This document shows positions 45,901 to 57,100 of a DNA stretch of 64,000 bases, piece after piece. Location of the stretch: assembly GCF_035046485.1 (NCBI RefSeq), contig NC_085137.1, positions 10,928,252 to 10,992,251 on the forward strand, in the 5' to 3' direction. The notes under the pieces were generated by a model. It was not told the DNA's origin and searched no databases. It worked only from the letters and a program-made list of their open reading frames with translations. The position numbers were made by a program, and so were the translations under genes. Position 1 is the stretch's first letter. The number at the start of each line of letters is the position of its first letter. This stretch comes from Aedes albopictus (taxonomy: Eukaryota > Arthropoda > Insecta > Diptera > Culicidae).

Positions 45901-45961
45901 CTACTATAAAATAAAGATAAGAAAATGCAAAACAATATGTACTTACAACAGTATCGGTCCC

Positions 45962-46324
45962 TCAGAAATCGATTTCCACCGACTCCTCGACCAGCTTCCT
46001 CAGCTTGGTATCCTGGTCCACCTTCTCCCCGACTCTAACCGACTTCAGTTGAGTCTTTTCCACCGACTCCAGCACCGCTTTCCGGGCGCTGATTTTCGCT
46101 TTCACCTCGGCACTTTCGTCCGTTTCCCCATCCGATTCATCGTCGCTGGCATCGTTCGGTGATTTGGCGGATCCAGTGAATGTGCGCCGAGACCCGTTTG
46201 CAGTTGCCAGCTGGGAGGATGCTTCGCGGTCCCGTTTTCGTTCCGCCACAATCATCAACGATCGGAGGAAATCCTTGCAGAGCAAACTGATCGGGGCCAT
46301 CGTGTGGGCGGAGGATGAGACGAT
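45962..46324 (-). CDS. Terminal exon of an unrecognised gene
   Basis: A 363-bp minus-strand exon: an acceptor TTCTCATTGCAG ends at 46325, then 120 codons and a stop, followed by AATAAA at 45895-45900. The encoded C-terminus starts [16 protein letters not shown]. It has a basic stretch ([11 protein letters not shown]), a Ser/Asp/Glu-rich acidic segment ([17 protein letters not shown]), and a charged end finishing VEESVEIDF. That composition suggests a nuclear or scaffold-type tail, but no domain is recognised. GC content is well above the flanks, which supports coding. The frame stays open about 54 codons into the presumed intron; a polypyrimidine tract before the AG is why I place the exon edge there. 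Upstream exons must lie to the right and were not found. Confidence 0.6.
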   Translation of the reverse strand: MVSSSAHTMAPISLLCKDFLRSLMIVAERKRDREASSQLATANGSRRTFTGSAKSPNDASDDESDGETDESAEVKAKISARKAVLESVEKTQLKSVRVGEKVDQDTKLRKLVEESVEIDF

Positions 46325-46499
46325 CTGCAATGAGAAGAGCGCGGTGGGAAAATGCATTAGTTTTCTTCTGTGATTGACATATGTGCAACAGCGGAATCCA
46401 GCTGCGTATAATTGAAGAGAATTTTCCGATGTCACGAGCAAATACATTACATAAGTGCACGTTCCTATCATTATTAACCTTGTCATGGTTCTGGAAAAT

Positions 46500-47600
46500 A
46501 CGTGATTCGTTATCCAATAATTAAGTGTTTTAAAAATAGAAATTCAATAGTAAGGTTCTGACCACATTGCGAGTGATAGCATCATCCGATCGGTAGCATG
46601 GAAAATGGTGCGTAATAATACGTGCTTCCAATCCTGAATGAGGCGTTTATAGCGATATAGAAAATCCCCGATGGGAGCAAATCCCGCCAAGCTTTAAATT
46701 GCCATAAGAGCCTTTGTCTAAAGATGCGCTTTCATCACTTTTTTTATGCAAATCCCATCGATGAAACAGAAACATGGTTGCACTATGTAATTGGGTAATC
46801 GGCACAACAGCCTAGGGCTAAAAGTTCCTATAATAAAGTAATATTAATAATAATTTTGTCGATATTATTTCAACATTTTGTATCAATCAAAAACACAAAC
46901 ATAACTGATTAAGGTAAGCAACTTTATAAAAATGTACATAATAATCAAAACAAATCGAGAAGTTGGGCCAGACGAATTTTTAAGTAGTTTTTGAGATGAA
47001 CCTAAGAAAAAAATTCTGCAAAAAAAATGTTATGTATGCTTCTTGATACCAAACACAACCCTATCCTACACAATGCTTACTTCCATCTGATTTGACTGTC
47101 TCTGGGTAGCGATACACGCAACAATGTATAAAGAGAGCCCATCAACTGGGTCTGGCTGCAATTGACAACCGATGTTAAATTAGGATTTTGCATAACATAC
47201 ACTGTGCAGTTATGCTATTTTATAGAGCGTGTATTTCTACATGTATAGGGTAATCATTAAAATATGAACCCCGTCGTGGTATCCTAATTTTTACAGGTCA
47301 AAGATATGGCCAAATTTGTTGCAATTTTTTACAATATTAGATTACTTTTCTATTGCATTAATCATCTTCTAGTATTCTAGTTTGACTTGTAATTATTTTC
47401 AATAAATCTCGACATCCGTGCGAGAATATTTTGAACAGGAGTACTACAATATAAACATATAAAAATAAAAATAAATGGAAAATAAATAATTTGTATGAAC
47501 AAAACAATTGGGCCCCGAAAATAAATAAAATGAAAAACAATAAAGGTTGACTCAAAATATGTAGGGAAGGACACGAATTAATAAAACAAAACTAAATATT
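46500..47600. other. AT-rich, probable intron or intergenic DNA
   Basis: No domain-bearing frame and no bounded repeat. May be intron of the gene ending at 45962. Confidence 0.35.
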
Positions 47601-47877
47601 CCACCTAGCAGTGATGGCGTTTTTCTCGTGCCTTTGAAAACCCACTTCAACAAAACTCTAGGGACATGTTGATGAATATCACACTTTCATACGTATAACG
47701 AAAAACCCATTTCATGGCACCAGAAATCATGATTTATTTGGCTTTTGATGTTTGAGCCTCAAACTCTTCGCCAATCTTTGAATGTTGATCCCCCATTTTA
47801 ATTTTCTGAATTTTCGGAAGGATTTGAATTTCGGGTTGCCATTTTTGGACTTGAGATTTCTTCCCCATATCATATTG

Positions 47878-48562
47878 AACGGTTTTAAAGCCTAAAACTC
47901 CATTCAGCAGCCGCCATCTTGGATATTGGACCGCCATCTTGGTTATTCTGGTTGCTAATTTTGGACTCCGAAAATCCTCCCTATACCAAATATACTCATA
48001 TTGAATGATTTTTAGATGTCAATTTCTTGATTTTGCTTTATCTGACCAATTCATGTCATTACACTATTGAAAATACTTCGACATCCATGTGCAACATGGA
48101 TGCCAAAGCATTTTCAACAGTGTGATTTTTTAGCCCAAAACACCATTAAACAGCCAGTCAAGATGGCTCTTGACGCCATATTGGGACGCCATTCTAGATA
48201 TTCTGGCCGCCATTTTTGGATCTGGACTTGGATCCGGACATATTCTCCATACAATATTTATCCAGATTGCATGGTTTTAGAGCCTAAAACTCCATTAAAC
48301 AATCGCCATCTTGAATTTGAAGCCGCCATCTAGGATTTAAGACCACCATCCTTGATATTCTGGTCGTCATTTTTAAGGTCCAGACGTCTTCCTTATACCA
48401 AATATATACAAATATATAATATTGCATAGTTTTAGGACCTATAACTTCTTTTAACAGCCGCCATCTTGAATTATGAATCACCATCTTGGATTATAGACCG
48501 CCATCTTTGATATTCTGCTCGCCATTGTTGGACTCCAGACATCTTCCTCATATCAAATATAG
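47878..48562. repeat. Four tandem units rich in CCGCCATCTTG
   Basis: Units of roughly 125-140 bp start near 47878, 48131, 48270 and 48425 (the first two separated by about 130 bp). Each reads, in order, a GGTTTTA-AGCCTAAAACTCC block, two or three GCCATCTTG-type words, ATATTCTG, GCCATTTTTGGA, and an AGAC-TCTTCC-TATACCAAATAT block. GCCAT or its variant occurs about twelve times. The core CCGCCATCTTG is the reverse complement of the YY1/Pho consensus. Confidence 0.7.
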
Positions 48563-48569
48563 ATTCCTA

Positions 48570-48790
48570 CAGGTTGCTGGTCCGGATCACTGAGATGGCC
48601 ACCGAAACGCCTCGACCGATCTGGACAATTTTAATAGCGAAGAATGCGGTAAAATTCTGGTTCGATTCGTGCCTTTTTTGTCACAGACAAACATACACAT
48701 ACACACACACACAAACATCATCTCAACTAAGTTAATTGGTATACGTGACTTGTCCCTCCGAGCCTTCTATCAAAAATTCGTTTTCTGATT
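48570..48790 (-). repeat. Dispersed repeat, copy 1
   Basis: Includes ATACGTGACTTGTCCCTCCG, GAGCCTTCTATCAAAAATTCG, an (AC)n tract and GGTCCGGATCA. The same blocks occur inverted at 63740-63995 at the window edge. Confidence 0.65.
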
Positions 48791-49309
48791 GAACATATAG
48801 CAAAAAGAACAACGAAAAAAGAAACTTCCACCTGCACACGAGCAGATGTGGGCAGTGTTGTCAGAAGCGATTGAAAAAATGAGATTCATGCATTTTGATT
48901 TCGATAAAATAACAAATTTTCCTATAGGGTATTGGTTCCCTTATTAAGCATGTGGCTCCCATTTTCATCCCACGAAAAACAAAGGATTGAAGCGCTGTTT
49001 GTTTTGTTTCTTATTTTTGTATTTTTTGTTAGAAGTGAGCACCCATAAAAACAAAAAGAACGGAGTCAATCGGTGACGTAATCGCTTGTTTTCGGATGTG
49101 ATGAAAATGGGAGCATGAGATTACTGATGGCACACATACCCTATGCTCTTTATTGCCAGGTCATTCAAAAACAGTTACACATTATCGATTCATGCTTTGG
49201 TATCAATAGTTTATGCAAACAATAAATGGTTTTCTAAAACAGAGGTTAGTGCATATATGTATTCTAAATCAATGGAAGCTTGAACTAGGACTCAACGCGT
49301 TTTGTAGAC

Positions 49310-50930
49310 GTTACAGGTATGTTTTCGGGGGTTTCCGAAGGTTTCACGTGCGTTACGTGATGTCCGAGTGCGTCTTAAGGGGGTTTCGGAAGCATCTCAG
49401 CAAGTTTCAGAGCATTTCCGACGGGAGTCAGAGCCGTTATGGAAGAGTTTTCGGGGGTTTCGGTCAGTCTCAGGGGCGTTACATGGGGTCCGGGGGGGGG
49501 GGGGGGGGGGTGGTCTAAGGTGAAGATCTCGAATTTTTAAGAGCACAAATCTGAAGAACCGAATGTTAGTTTACGCTGAAAAGGTTGATCGATTAGCCAC
49601 CACCAGCGGATGACCTATTGATCAACTTTTGAGTGCAAACCGACAATCGATTCTTCGGATATGTGCTCTTGAAAACTCGAGCTTTCGCTTCGTCATATCT
49701 TCACCTAAAGGGGAATTTTGGAGGTATTTCAGGAAGTCTCAGAGCATTTTTCGAACAGTCTTCGGTGCGTGACATGAGTCCGAGGGGGTTTAAGGGGGAT
49801 TTTAGAGGCATTTTAGGAAATTTCAAAGCATTTTCGTGAGATTCAGAGGCGTTACAGAAGAGTTACGGAGGAGTTTTCAGAGGTTTCGGAGCCTTTCAGG
49901 TGCGTTACATGGGGTCCGACGGGATTTTAGGGGGATTTTAGAGGCATCCCAGGACATAATAGAGCATTTTCGTAGGAATTCAGAGGCGTTACGGAGGAGT
50001 TTTCAGGGGTTTCGGAGCCTCTCAGGTGCGTTACATGGGGTCCGAGGAAGTTGAAGGGAGATTTTAGAGGCATTTCAGGAAATTTCAGAACATTTTCGGT
50101 GGGATTCAGAGGCGTTACAGAAGCGTAACGTTGGAGTTTTCGGGGGTTTCGCAGCCTCTCAGGTGCATTACACGGAGTCCGAGGGGGTTTAAGGGGCATA
50201 ATTGAGGAATTTCACGAAGTTTCAGAGCATTTGCAGTGGGATTCAGAGGCCAGAGGCGTTACGGAGAAGTTTTCGGGGGTGTCGGACCGTCTCAGAGGGA
50301 TCTTGAAAGCATTTCAGAAAGTTCCAGAGGATTTTTAGAGACCCCATCACATTGTCTTTTGTAACTCCCCTAAAATACCCTTTGATTTAAAGGTGTTCTT
50401 GAAACCACCTACTACGACCCTGACCTAAAATGCCGAAATTCCACTGAAACCTCCGCAACCCCATTGAAACGTACTTGAAATCATCATAATCAATTTGAAA
50501 TGCCCCTGAAACCCCTTGATACCCCTGCCTTCAATAGGGTCCATATACTCCCTGAAACACGCCTGAAATGCTATCAAACGCTCCAAAAATCTCTAGGAAT
50601 GCCCTAAAAGTGTTCCTGAAACATCTGAAACAAAATGAATCTCTCCTCAATGACTTTGGAATACCTTGAAATGCACCTCAAACTCCTTGAAACGCCTTCA
50701 AATGCCCCTGAAAACCCCTTAATACTTTTGAAATTTCCCTGAATTCCCCGTAATCCCATTAAAACGCCAACAAATCGTGACAGAATGCCCTTAAAAGGAT
50801 CCTCAAATCCCCTGAAACAACCCCTTAAAATTCCCCTGAAGCCCCTTGGAACCCCCTTTTTTGGCTCTCTGGGAAGCTTCATGAAACCGCTCAAGTCCCT
50901 GCTCAAAATCCCAGTAGCAAGATTTGTTCG
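49310..50930. repeat. Degenerate satellite, CAGAGGCGTTACGG units
   Basis: Up to about 50340 the plus strand repeats GTTTCGGAGCCTCTCAGGTG, GCGTTACATGGGGTCCGA and TTTCAGAGCATTTTCG with an irregular long period near 150 bp (49730-50280). After 50340 the complementary form (CCTGAAACCCCTTGA) takes over, so the array changes orientation. Open frames within are by-products. Confidence 0.65.
49492..49510 (+). repeat. Run of 19 G
   Basis: Uninterrupted G19 after GGGGTCC, with further GGGG groups upstream at 49453 and 49472; G-quadruplex-prone and error-prone in sequencing. Confidence 0.9.
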
Positions 50931-50949
50931 CTGCGAACTAGATTCCGTC

Positions 50950-52680
50950 ATTGAAGCCCAAACTTGTTATACCTTTTTTAATTTATGCAGTCCCAGTTAT
51001 TTGCGTAAAAAGAGGTTCCACTGTATTCGTAATTTTGTATTTGCATACCTATTTTTCAACTATTGGTTTTAATTTAAAACATAGATTAGCAATAGTTGAA
51101 ATACAGAGTAATAAAAATTAAAAAAATTAAAAAAAAAAGATTTTTAACTCGAACACAAAAGTTGATATTTTTGAATCCCGGTTTTCTAATAGTTGAAAAC
51201 ATGTTCCAAAATTTATATCACATCATACAGAAAACAACGAACAAATTTTACTACAAGTGAAATAAATGCTCCAGCTTTATTGAATAAAGATTGAATTATT
51301 TATGTTTTTTTTTTTAATTTTTTTCATTATTTTTCATTTTTTAACTCAATATCATTGAGCTTGTATCACAATATACAAATTATTGCAATGGCAGGCAAAG
51401 AAAGCTCTTTAATTGATAAATGTGGAAGTGCTCAAAGAACACTAAATTGAAGAGAGGCAGGCCAAGTTCCAGTTGGAACGTCGAGCCATAAAGAAGAAGA
51501 AAAAAATGATATTGAGCATATAAATGTACATATGTACTATTCATAATGCAACCTAAATAGGTTGCATTATGAACATTATGCAATTCTTTTTGAATTATGC
51601 ATCTAATTTCAGTTGCATAATGATCTAGTGCGAAAGAGTATACTCTTTACCTATAGGTTCTTTGGAACGCAAAAATAACGCAGTAGACAAGACAAAGTTT
51701 GCCGGGACAACTATGTAGGATAAAATGAAAATTATGATACGGACTTGCATAAAAGTACGTAAACATCGATGTTATGCAAAAAAGCGAGTTACAGCAATTG
51801 AATGAAAGAAAATTAAATAAAGTCTTAAAATAAATATTCACGTAAGACCCTTTATAACAGTCTCGTTCTGAAAAAAATGAGACATCCCTGTTTTGTTACT
51901 TGCCAGTCGCAGCAGCCTGTGAAACGAAAATCACAGCAGACCGCCTGACTGCGACCGACCTTACACTCAACCCCGCACAGTGGTCCAGATTTGAAAATAC
52001 GTGGCAAAAATTGCCAAATCATAGTAGTCTGCTAGTTTCAACCTAAATGAATAAATTGAAACATTTTTCAGCTCTCAAGTTCATATTAATGGCCTTTTCA
52101 TTATTTGTCGATTTCTTCGAAGGAACTCCGAACAAAATTGCTGTTTTTCATACAATTTGGCGCTAATGTTTTGGCAGCTGCAATTTCCTTTAATCAATTC
52201 TGCATACTTAGACGAGCGTTTGTACCGAAAATCTGCGAGGGAAGTAGCTGGGAGCGATTTGTAAGACACTTTGAAGTTGAAGTATAAGAATTTGTTGTAC
52301 TAATAATATGTGATGTAAATTTTGAAGCCAAAAGTGTTATTTTGATCTCTTTTTCTATTGTAGGTGCCCAATTCACACAAGAACTTATGAATAAAATTCT
52401 GGAAGTCATTGAATTACTTTTATTGTTAGACTTTTGTAGTGGTTGAACTTGGTTGTGTTATTTATCAAAAAATCAGAAATTTCAGCAGCTATTTAGCGCT
52501 GTAAAAAGATACAAAACCATGATTTCCAATTTATTTAAAAGACAGTCAACGCTTTTGATATTGTAGATGGATGATCTATATACTGAAACCCATTTAAGAG
52601 ATGTTCAAAAATTGAATTTCTGCCAGCTTCCCGCAGAGCTCCCAAACAGTACCGTGAATAGGTAGGTAGGTATGTAGCTA
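50950..52680. other. AT-rich, no gene seen
   Basis: CGCACAGTGGTCCAG near 51975 resembles the end of the CACTG foldback family. Otherwise unremarkable. Confidence 0.35.
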
Positions 52681-52683
52681 GTG

Positions 52684-52691
52684 TATAAAAG
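52684..52691 (+). promoter_or_regulatory. TATA box of a plus-strand promoter
   Basis: TATAAAAG at 52684 with ATCAATCAATCGG about 30 bp downstream (probable start near 52714). The next 300 bp is GC-rich, stop-containing 5'-UTR-like sequence with donor-like sites (GCCGAGGTGAAAG at 53022, GCAGGTGATCC). No coding exon follows nearby, so it may drive a non-coding first exon of a downstream plus-strand gene, possibly the one at 63314. Confidence 0.55.
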
Positions 52692-53459
52692 CAATCGCCG
52701 ACCCGGGTTTATCAATCAATCGGAATCGAACGTTCGAACGAGGAAGGAGGATCCTCCAGAAACAGAAACAAACAGAAAGTCCCGCATTGTCCGTCCGCGT
52801 GTGATCTCGCGTAGAAGGTTAGCATAGCACCGCGCACTGATAATTCCTTTCGTGTTAACTCTCCGAACGAACTAGTGTCGTTGTCGACTCCAAGCCAATC
52901 AGTCTACAACGGTCTGATGCTTCAATAGTGTTGGAACGAGGTGATAAGAAAGGCTAAAAGCAGGTGATCCAGTGACTGTTTTTCTGTTCTTCTGAGTTCG
53001 CACACCTCCAATTGTTTTCTGCCGAGGTGAAAGTGTCATCGGTAGAGTTTAATAATTAATCTCAAAGAGCGATGTATAAGTAGCGGCGTATTTATATAGG
53101 CAACGGTTTTATCGCGTGTCCTTTGGGGATAACCCCATTAAAGTATCATAAGTGGCGTTAGACTGGTTCATGGTTGTGATTAAACTTGTGAAGCTTCGAA
53201 AGTGAAGGGTGGTAGAACAATATTAACTGTTCTTAAGGATATATAAGATAGTTAACCTTTACGTACCCGACCTCCGATTTTTCTGAAGTCGCCTTCAATC
53301 GATCATAAATTGGTGCAAGTTTATTGTATTGATATAATATACGGAACCATTCCGGAGATATTCCGGATTGTACTGGGGTCAGGGGGTGGGGGAGTGGTTT
53401 GTTTTGCCAAATGGCTAAAAGTGATTATTTCGTGTATTTTTGTGTTTGGGAGGCCGCCA

Positions 53460-53775
53460 CAGAACCTGTTCCAGGTGTTCCGGAGCGACCGCATCAGTTA
53501 ATACATACTTCAGTCATTTTTTTTGCCCCATTCTCTCAAAATCATGCAGATTGCTACATCGCACGGCATGTTAATCTTGCAAACCAGAAATGTCCTCGTT
53601 GATACCCCCGTGTAACCTTTGCGAAATGCTCCGGTGTGGCCAGGCCATACTAGTTGATACAGACTTCATTCTATCGTTTCTGACTCAGTCTTTTGAAATC
53701 ATGAAGAATGATATGCCGCACGGCATGTTTAGGTTGAAAACCAGAAGTGTTCCCAATGAGGCCCCGCGGAACCTG
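53460..53775 (+). repeat. Two diverged tandem units of about 150 bp
   Basis: Both contain GTTGATACAGACTTCA-like, AATCATGAAGA-like, GCACGGCATGTT and AACCAGAAGTGT blocks in the same order. Confidence 0.6.
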
Positions 53776-53776
53776 T

Positions 53777-53970
53777 CACTGCACAATGGTCCACGAAACA
53801 GATTTACGAGGAAAGATGCATTCAGCGCCTTCAAATGGTTTTCTAGATTAATATAGTCTTCTACAAAGTTTTTCCTAAAAATAAGGAAAATATGGTATTC
53901 TTTGAAAATATGGACCACCCTAAAAAATCGGATGAAAATTGATGAAATGCCAGCATTTTGAAAATGAGGT
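53777..53970. mobile_element. Fragment of CACTG foldback family
   Basis: Starts CACTGCACAATGGTCC, identical to the terminus at 23238, and contains GGACCACCCTA at about 53910 as in that element. Confidence 0.6.
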
Positions 53971-54342
53971 GTCGGGGTCGGGTACGTGAAGGTTAATCAA
54001 GCAATCAGTGCTACGCCTGAAGACAACAGTTTTAGTTTCAGTGTGGTTAAGTTATTCTTTATTTAACCGATATTTTAGTTTACCTTTAGTTGTATAACGT
54101 ACAATATTGTTAGGAGACGTACTATGGTATATTGCAGCATATATTTACAACATACAGTTCTTACTGAACAGAAAGCCAACAGTCAACATATGATTTCTCG
54201 ATAAATTTTCTAGTGAATATCTGGAGAAGTTTTTAACGAAGTTCTGACAGTTTCCGGAGGAAAACTGGATAAAAAATCTGATTGAACTATTTTGGGATTG
54301 GCTTTTCCAGTAATTTAGTCAAGGCAAGTTCTTTATACTGTT

Positions 54343-54380
54343 CCGACGTTTCGGCCTTTTTGTTGTGGCCTTCTTCAGGG
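54343..54380 (-). ncRNA. Hammerhead-ribozyme-like core, Penelope-like remnant
   Basis: On the minus strand: CTGAAGA (fits CUGANGA), then a GGCC/GGCC stem with a ten-base loop, then GAAACGTCGG (conserved GAAA plus stem III start). A related segment with a compensated stem (GGTCC/GGACC then GAAACGTCGG) is at 61109-61145 on the plus strand. Penelope-like elements carry hammerhead motifs of this style. Stem I and the cleavage site are not clear, so activity is doubtful. Confidence 0.4.
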
Positions 54381-54773
54381 ACTGCTCAAAGCACCTTAAT
54401 ATTTTTTGTTAAAATAACGCATTTTCGTATAATACATTTTAGTGTCTGAGGATGGCTGAAGGAAAACAGTAAGTCTAAACGTCACAACGTTAAATCAATA
54501 GTTTTCATTGGCTCACCGAGAAACATGATAATTAAAATGGACTGAAGTTATGTGGTTTAAATCTAGAAAAGCACACTAATACCAATTTTCGAAAAATAAG
54601 CCGCATATGGCTACGCAGTAGATATGAATCCAGGTTAAGACTATCCCCACCAGTGCGTAGTAAGTCGGTGAGTAGTAGAGGTGTGCAAATCGGTTTCACA
54701 TCATCGTTGGTAAAATACCACCTTATCTCCCTACCAGTGGTTGGTAGTAGTACTTCATATCGTAAACAAAATA

Positions 54774-55244
54774 CAGGTACTCTTCGATATAACGTACAAA
54801 AAAGTTTTCTCTTTGTACGTTATATCGAAGTGTACGTTATATCGAAGCAGAGAAAAATTTAATATTTTTTATGCTAATATTGATGTATTCGACGTAAAAT
54901 TAATCCCAAATAATGATTTCGGTGAAATTTACAAAACCAATAATGAAAAACTTGAGTTTTGACGAAAGAGTCATTTCGTTTTTTTGTGCTTCGATATAAC
55001 GTACATTTTGCTTCGATATAACGTACACTAAATTTTTCCCCAAATTGCGCTAATTCTGGGTAACAAGGCTAATGCTGCAACAAAACATTGATTTGAGTGA
55101 TTTCGTAGTTTATCTAAGGGTTATTCGTGGGAAAATAAAATTTTTCAATGTTGTATGTTATATCGAAGCAAAATGTACGTTATATCGAATTCGCTATATC
55201 GAGGGTACGCTATATCGAGGGTACGTTATATCGAAGAATACCTG
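54774..55244. mobile_element. TA-flanked MITE, family 2 (CTTCGATATAACGTAC)
   Basis: CAGGTACTCTTCGATATAAC and its mirror GTTATATCGAAGAATACCTG are the ends, with TA on both sides (54772-54773, 55245-55246). The words CTTCGATATAACGTAC/GTACGTTATATCGAAG occur about ten times within 200 bp of the ends. Confidence 0.85.
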
Positions 55245-55246
55245 TA

Positions 55247-55421
55247 CAGTCAGGTTTATTTTTACGCGGTTTACTCGCGGTTTACTCCATACAAAAAAAT
55301 CACCGTCTTCTTTTTGCATGATTCGTCGAGAAATGGTGAGACTTTTTATGCGGTTTTCGAAATTTGAACTGAGTTTTTTTTTTACGCGGTACGTATCCCC
55401 CGCGTAAAAAAATCCTGACTG
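55247..55421. mobile_element. TA-flanked MITE, family 1, abutting copy
   Basis: CAGTCAGGTTTATTTTTACG and CGCGTAAAAAAATCCTGACTG are inverted ends, with TA flanks at 55245-55246 (shared with the preceding MITE) and 55422-55423. Inverted relative to the copy at 6724-6906. Confidence 0.85.
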
Positions 55422-55499
55422 TACAGAGAAGCAAATGAATGTCAACATCATTTTTGTCCCTCATATTATCGTATACGATTGTACGAAAGCTCTAGAATG

Positions 55500-55855
55500 T
55501 TGGTAATTATTTCCTCAAGTGTTTCGTTGCAATTCTTAAATCCCTGGAGAAATTTCAAGTGTAATCCCTAAAGAAATTTCTTGAGGAATCTCTGATGGAA
55601 TTCCTGGAGAAATCCTTGAAAGAATCCATGATAGAACTCCATGATTTGCATTTCTGAAGATATCTCAAAAGGAATTTCCTGGAGAATCCCGGAAGTAATT
55701 CCCGGAGCAATCCGGCAAGAAATTCACGGGGCAATTCCGGAAGGAATTCCTGGGGAAATCGCAAAATACATGCCCGGGGAAATCCCGGAAGAAATTCCCG
55801 AGGGATCTCGGAAGGAACTGCCGGGAGTTGAGGGGAAATGGCCCCGATGGCATTT
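55500..55855. repeat. Degenerate GGAATTCCT-type repeat
   Basis: GGAATTCCTGGAGAAATCC-like units, directly grading into the 24-bp minisatellite that follows. Confidence 0.6.
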
Positions 55856-55858
55856 CTG

Positions 55859-56436
55859 GAGGAATCCCCGAGGACATTCCTGGCGGAATCCCCGAGGACA
55901 TTCCTGGCGGAATCCCCGAGGACATTCCTGGCGGAATCCCCGAGGACATTCCTGGCGGAATCCCCGAGGACATTCCTGGCGGAATCCCCGAGGACATTCC
56001 TGGCGGAATCCCCGAGGACATTCCTGGCGGAATCCCCGAGGACATTCCTGGCGGAATCCCCGAGGACATTCCTGGCGGAATCCCCGAGGACATTCCTGGC
56101 GGAATCCCCGAGGACATTCCTGGCGGAATCCCCGAGGACATTCCTGGCGGAATCCCCGAGGACATTCCTGGCGGAATCCCCGAGGACATTCCTGGCGGAA
56201 TCCCCGAGGACATTCCTGGCGGAATCCCCGAGGACATTCCTGGCGGAATCCCCGAGGACATTCCTGGCGGAATCCCCGAGGACATTCCTGGCGGAATCCC
56301 CGAGGACATTCCTGGCGGAATCCCCGAGGACATTCCTGGCGGAATCCCCGAGGACATTCTTGGCGGAATCCCCAAGGACATTCCTGGAGGAATCCCCGAG
56401 GACATTCCTGGAGGAATCCCCGAGGACATTCCTGGA
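55859..56436. repeat. 24-bp minisatellite, about 24 copies
   Basis: The unit contains GGAATCCCCGAGGACATTCC plus GGC/GGA spacer bases. About twenty central copies are identical, and variants occur only in the last few (TTCTTGGC, CCCAAGG, CCTGGAGG). Since 24 is a multiple of three and the unit has no stop, long artificial frames arise in several registers on both strands (for example a GIPEDIPG repeat and an ARNVLGDS repeat). No start context, signal or homology supports translation. Confidence 0.95.
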
Positions 56437-56818
56437 TTGTTCCGACAATCGAATCTTGCGACGCATCAAACCTCGCCCGGCACTAAACTTTATCTTTAAT
56501 ATGTGTCCATTTGTGACAAACGCAATCTTAAATGCATGGTAGTACAACAGTTTCAAAAATTATAAAAGATAAACACTTTTTTTATATTTAACTTGTAGAA
56601 AGCTGTCTTGTTTTTGTTTGTTATTCAGATTGAAATCATGAAGAAGGTGATATCAACCGCGATAGCAACGGTTGGGTCTGGTTGCTAAATATATGAATCC
56701 ACTGTTCACCGGAAAGTAGGTTGCCATTTCCAAACCGATTTGGCAACGGTTGGTGGGGTTCGTGCGTTATGATGGCGGTTGCCAATTTGGGTTTACTCAC
56801 GCATTGGTGGGCATCGTC

Positions 56819-57100
56819 TAAGGGGTTACATACTTTGAAAGTGACCAAAAATATCTAACTTTTTTATTTCATAATCTGAAAGTATACTAGTATTGTCTTA
56901 AATCACACATTTCATAAAGATAATCGCGCTTTAATTTGCGCGCTCTGCCTTGTCTTTATGGAGGGCACGCGCTATAATGGGTTGTAACTTTCGTTTTAGT
57001 GCTCCAATCTTTGTGAAATTTGGAGTGTGTATTGTGTATCTATTCCACGCAATAAAAAAGAATTCGATTCATGATCATTCTCAAGGTATGTAATCCTTTA
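56819..57100. mobile_element. MITE with TAAGGGGTTACATAC termini
   Basis: TAAGGGGTTACATACTTTGA and, inverted, TAAAGGATTACATACCTTGA. A GCGCGCTCTGCC/GGGCACGCGC palindrome lies in the middle (about 56936-56974). Confidence 0.8.

Noticed and set aside
46137..46517. Second minus-strand frame over the 45962-46324 exon
   Set aside because: It overlaps the preferred exon in another register and lacks the acceptor-to-poly(A) arrangement.
55555..56556. Long frames over the 24-bp repeat (up to 333 codons) as a repeat protein
   Set aside because: Equally long frames exist in several registers on both strands solely because the unit is stop-free and a multiple of three. No start context, signal or homology favours one.
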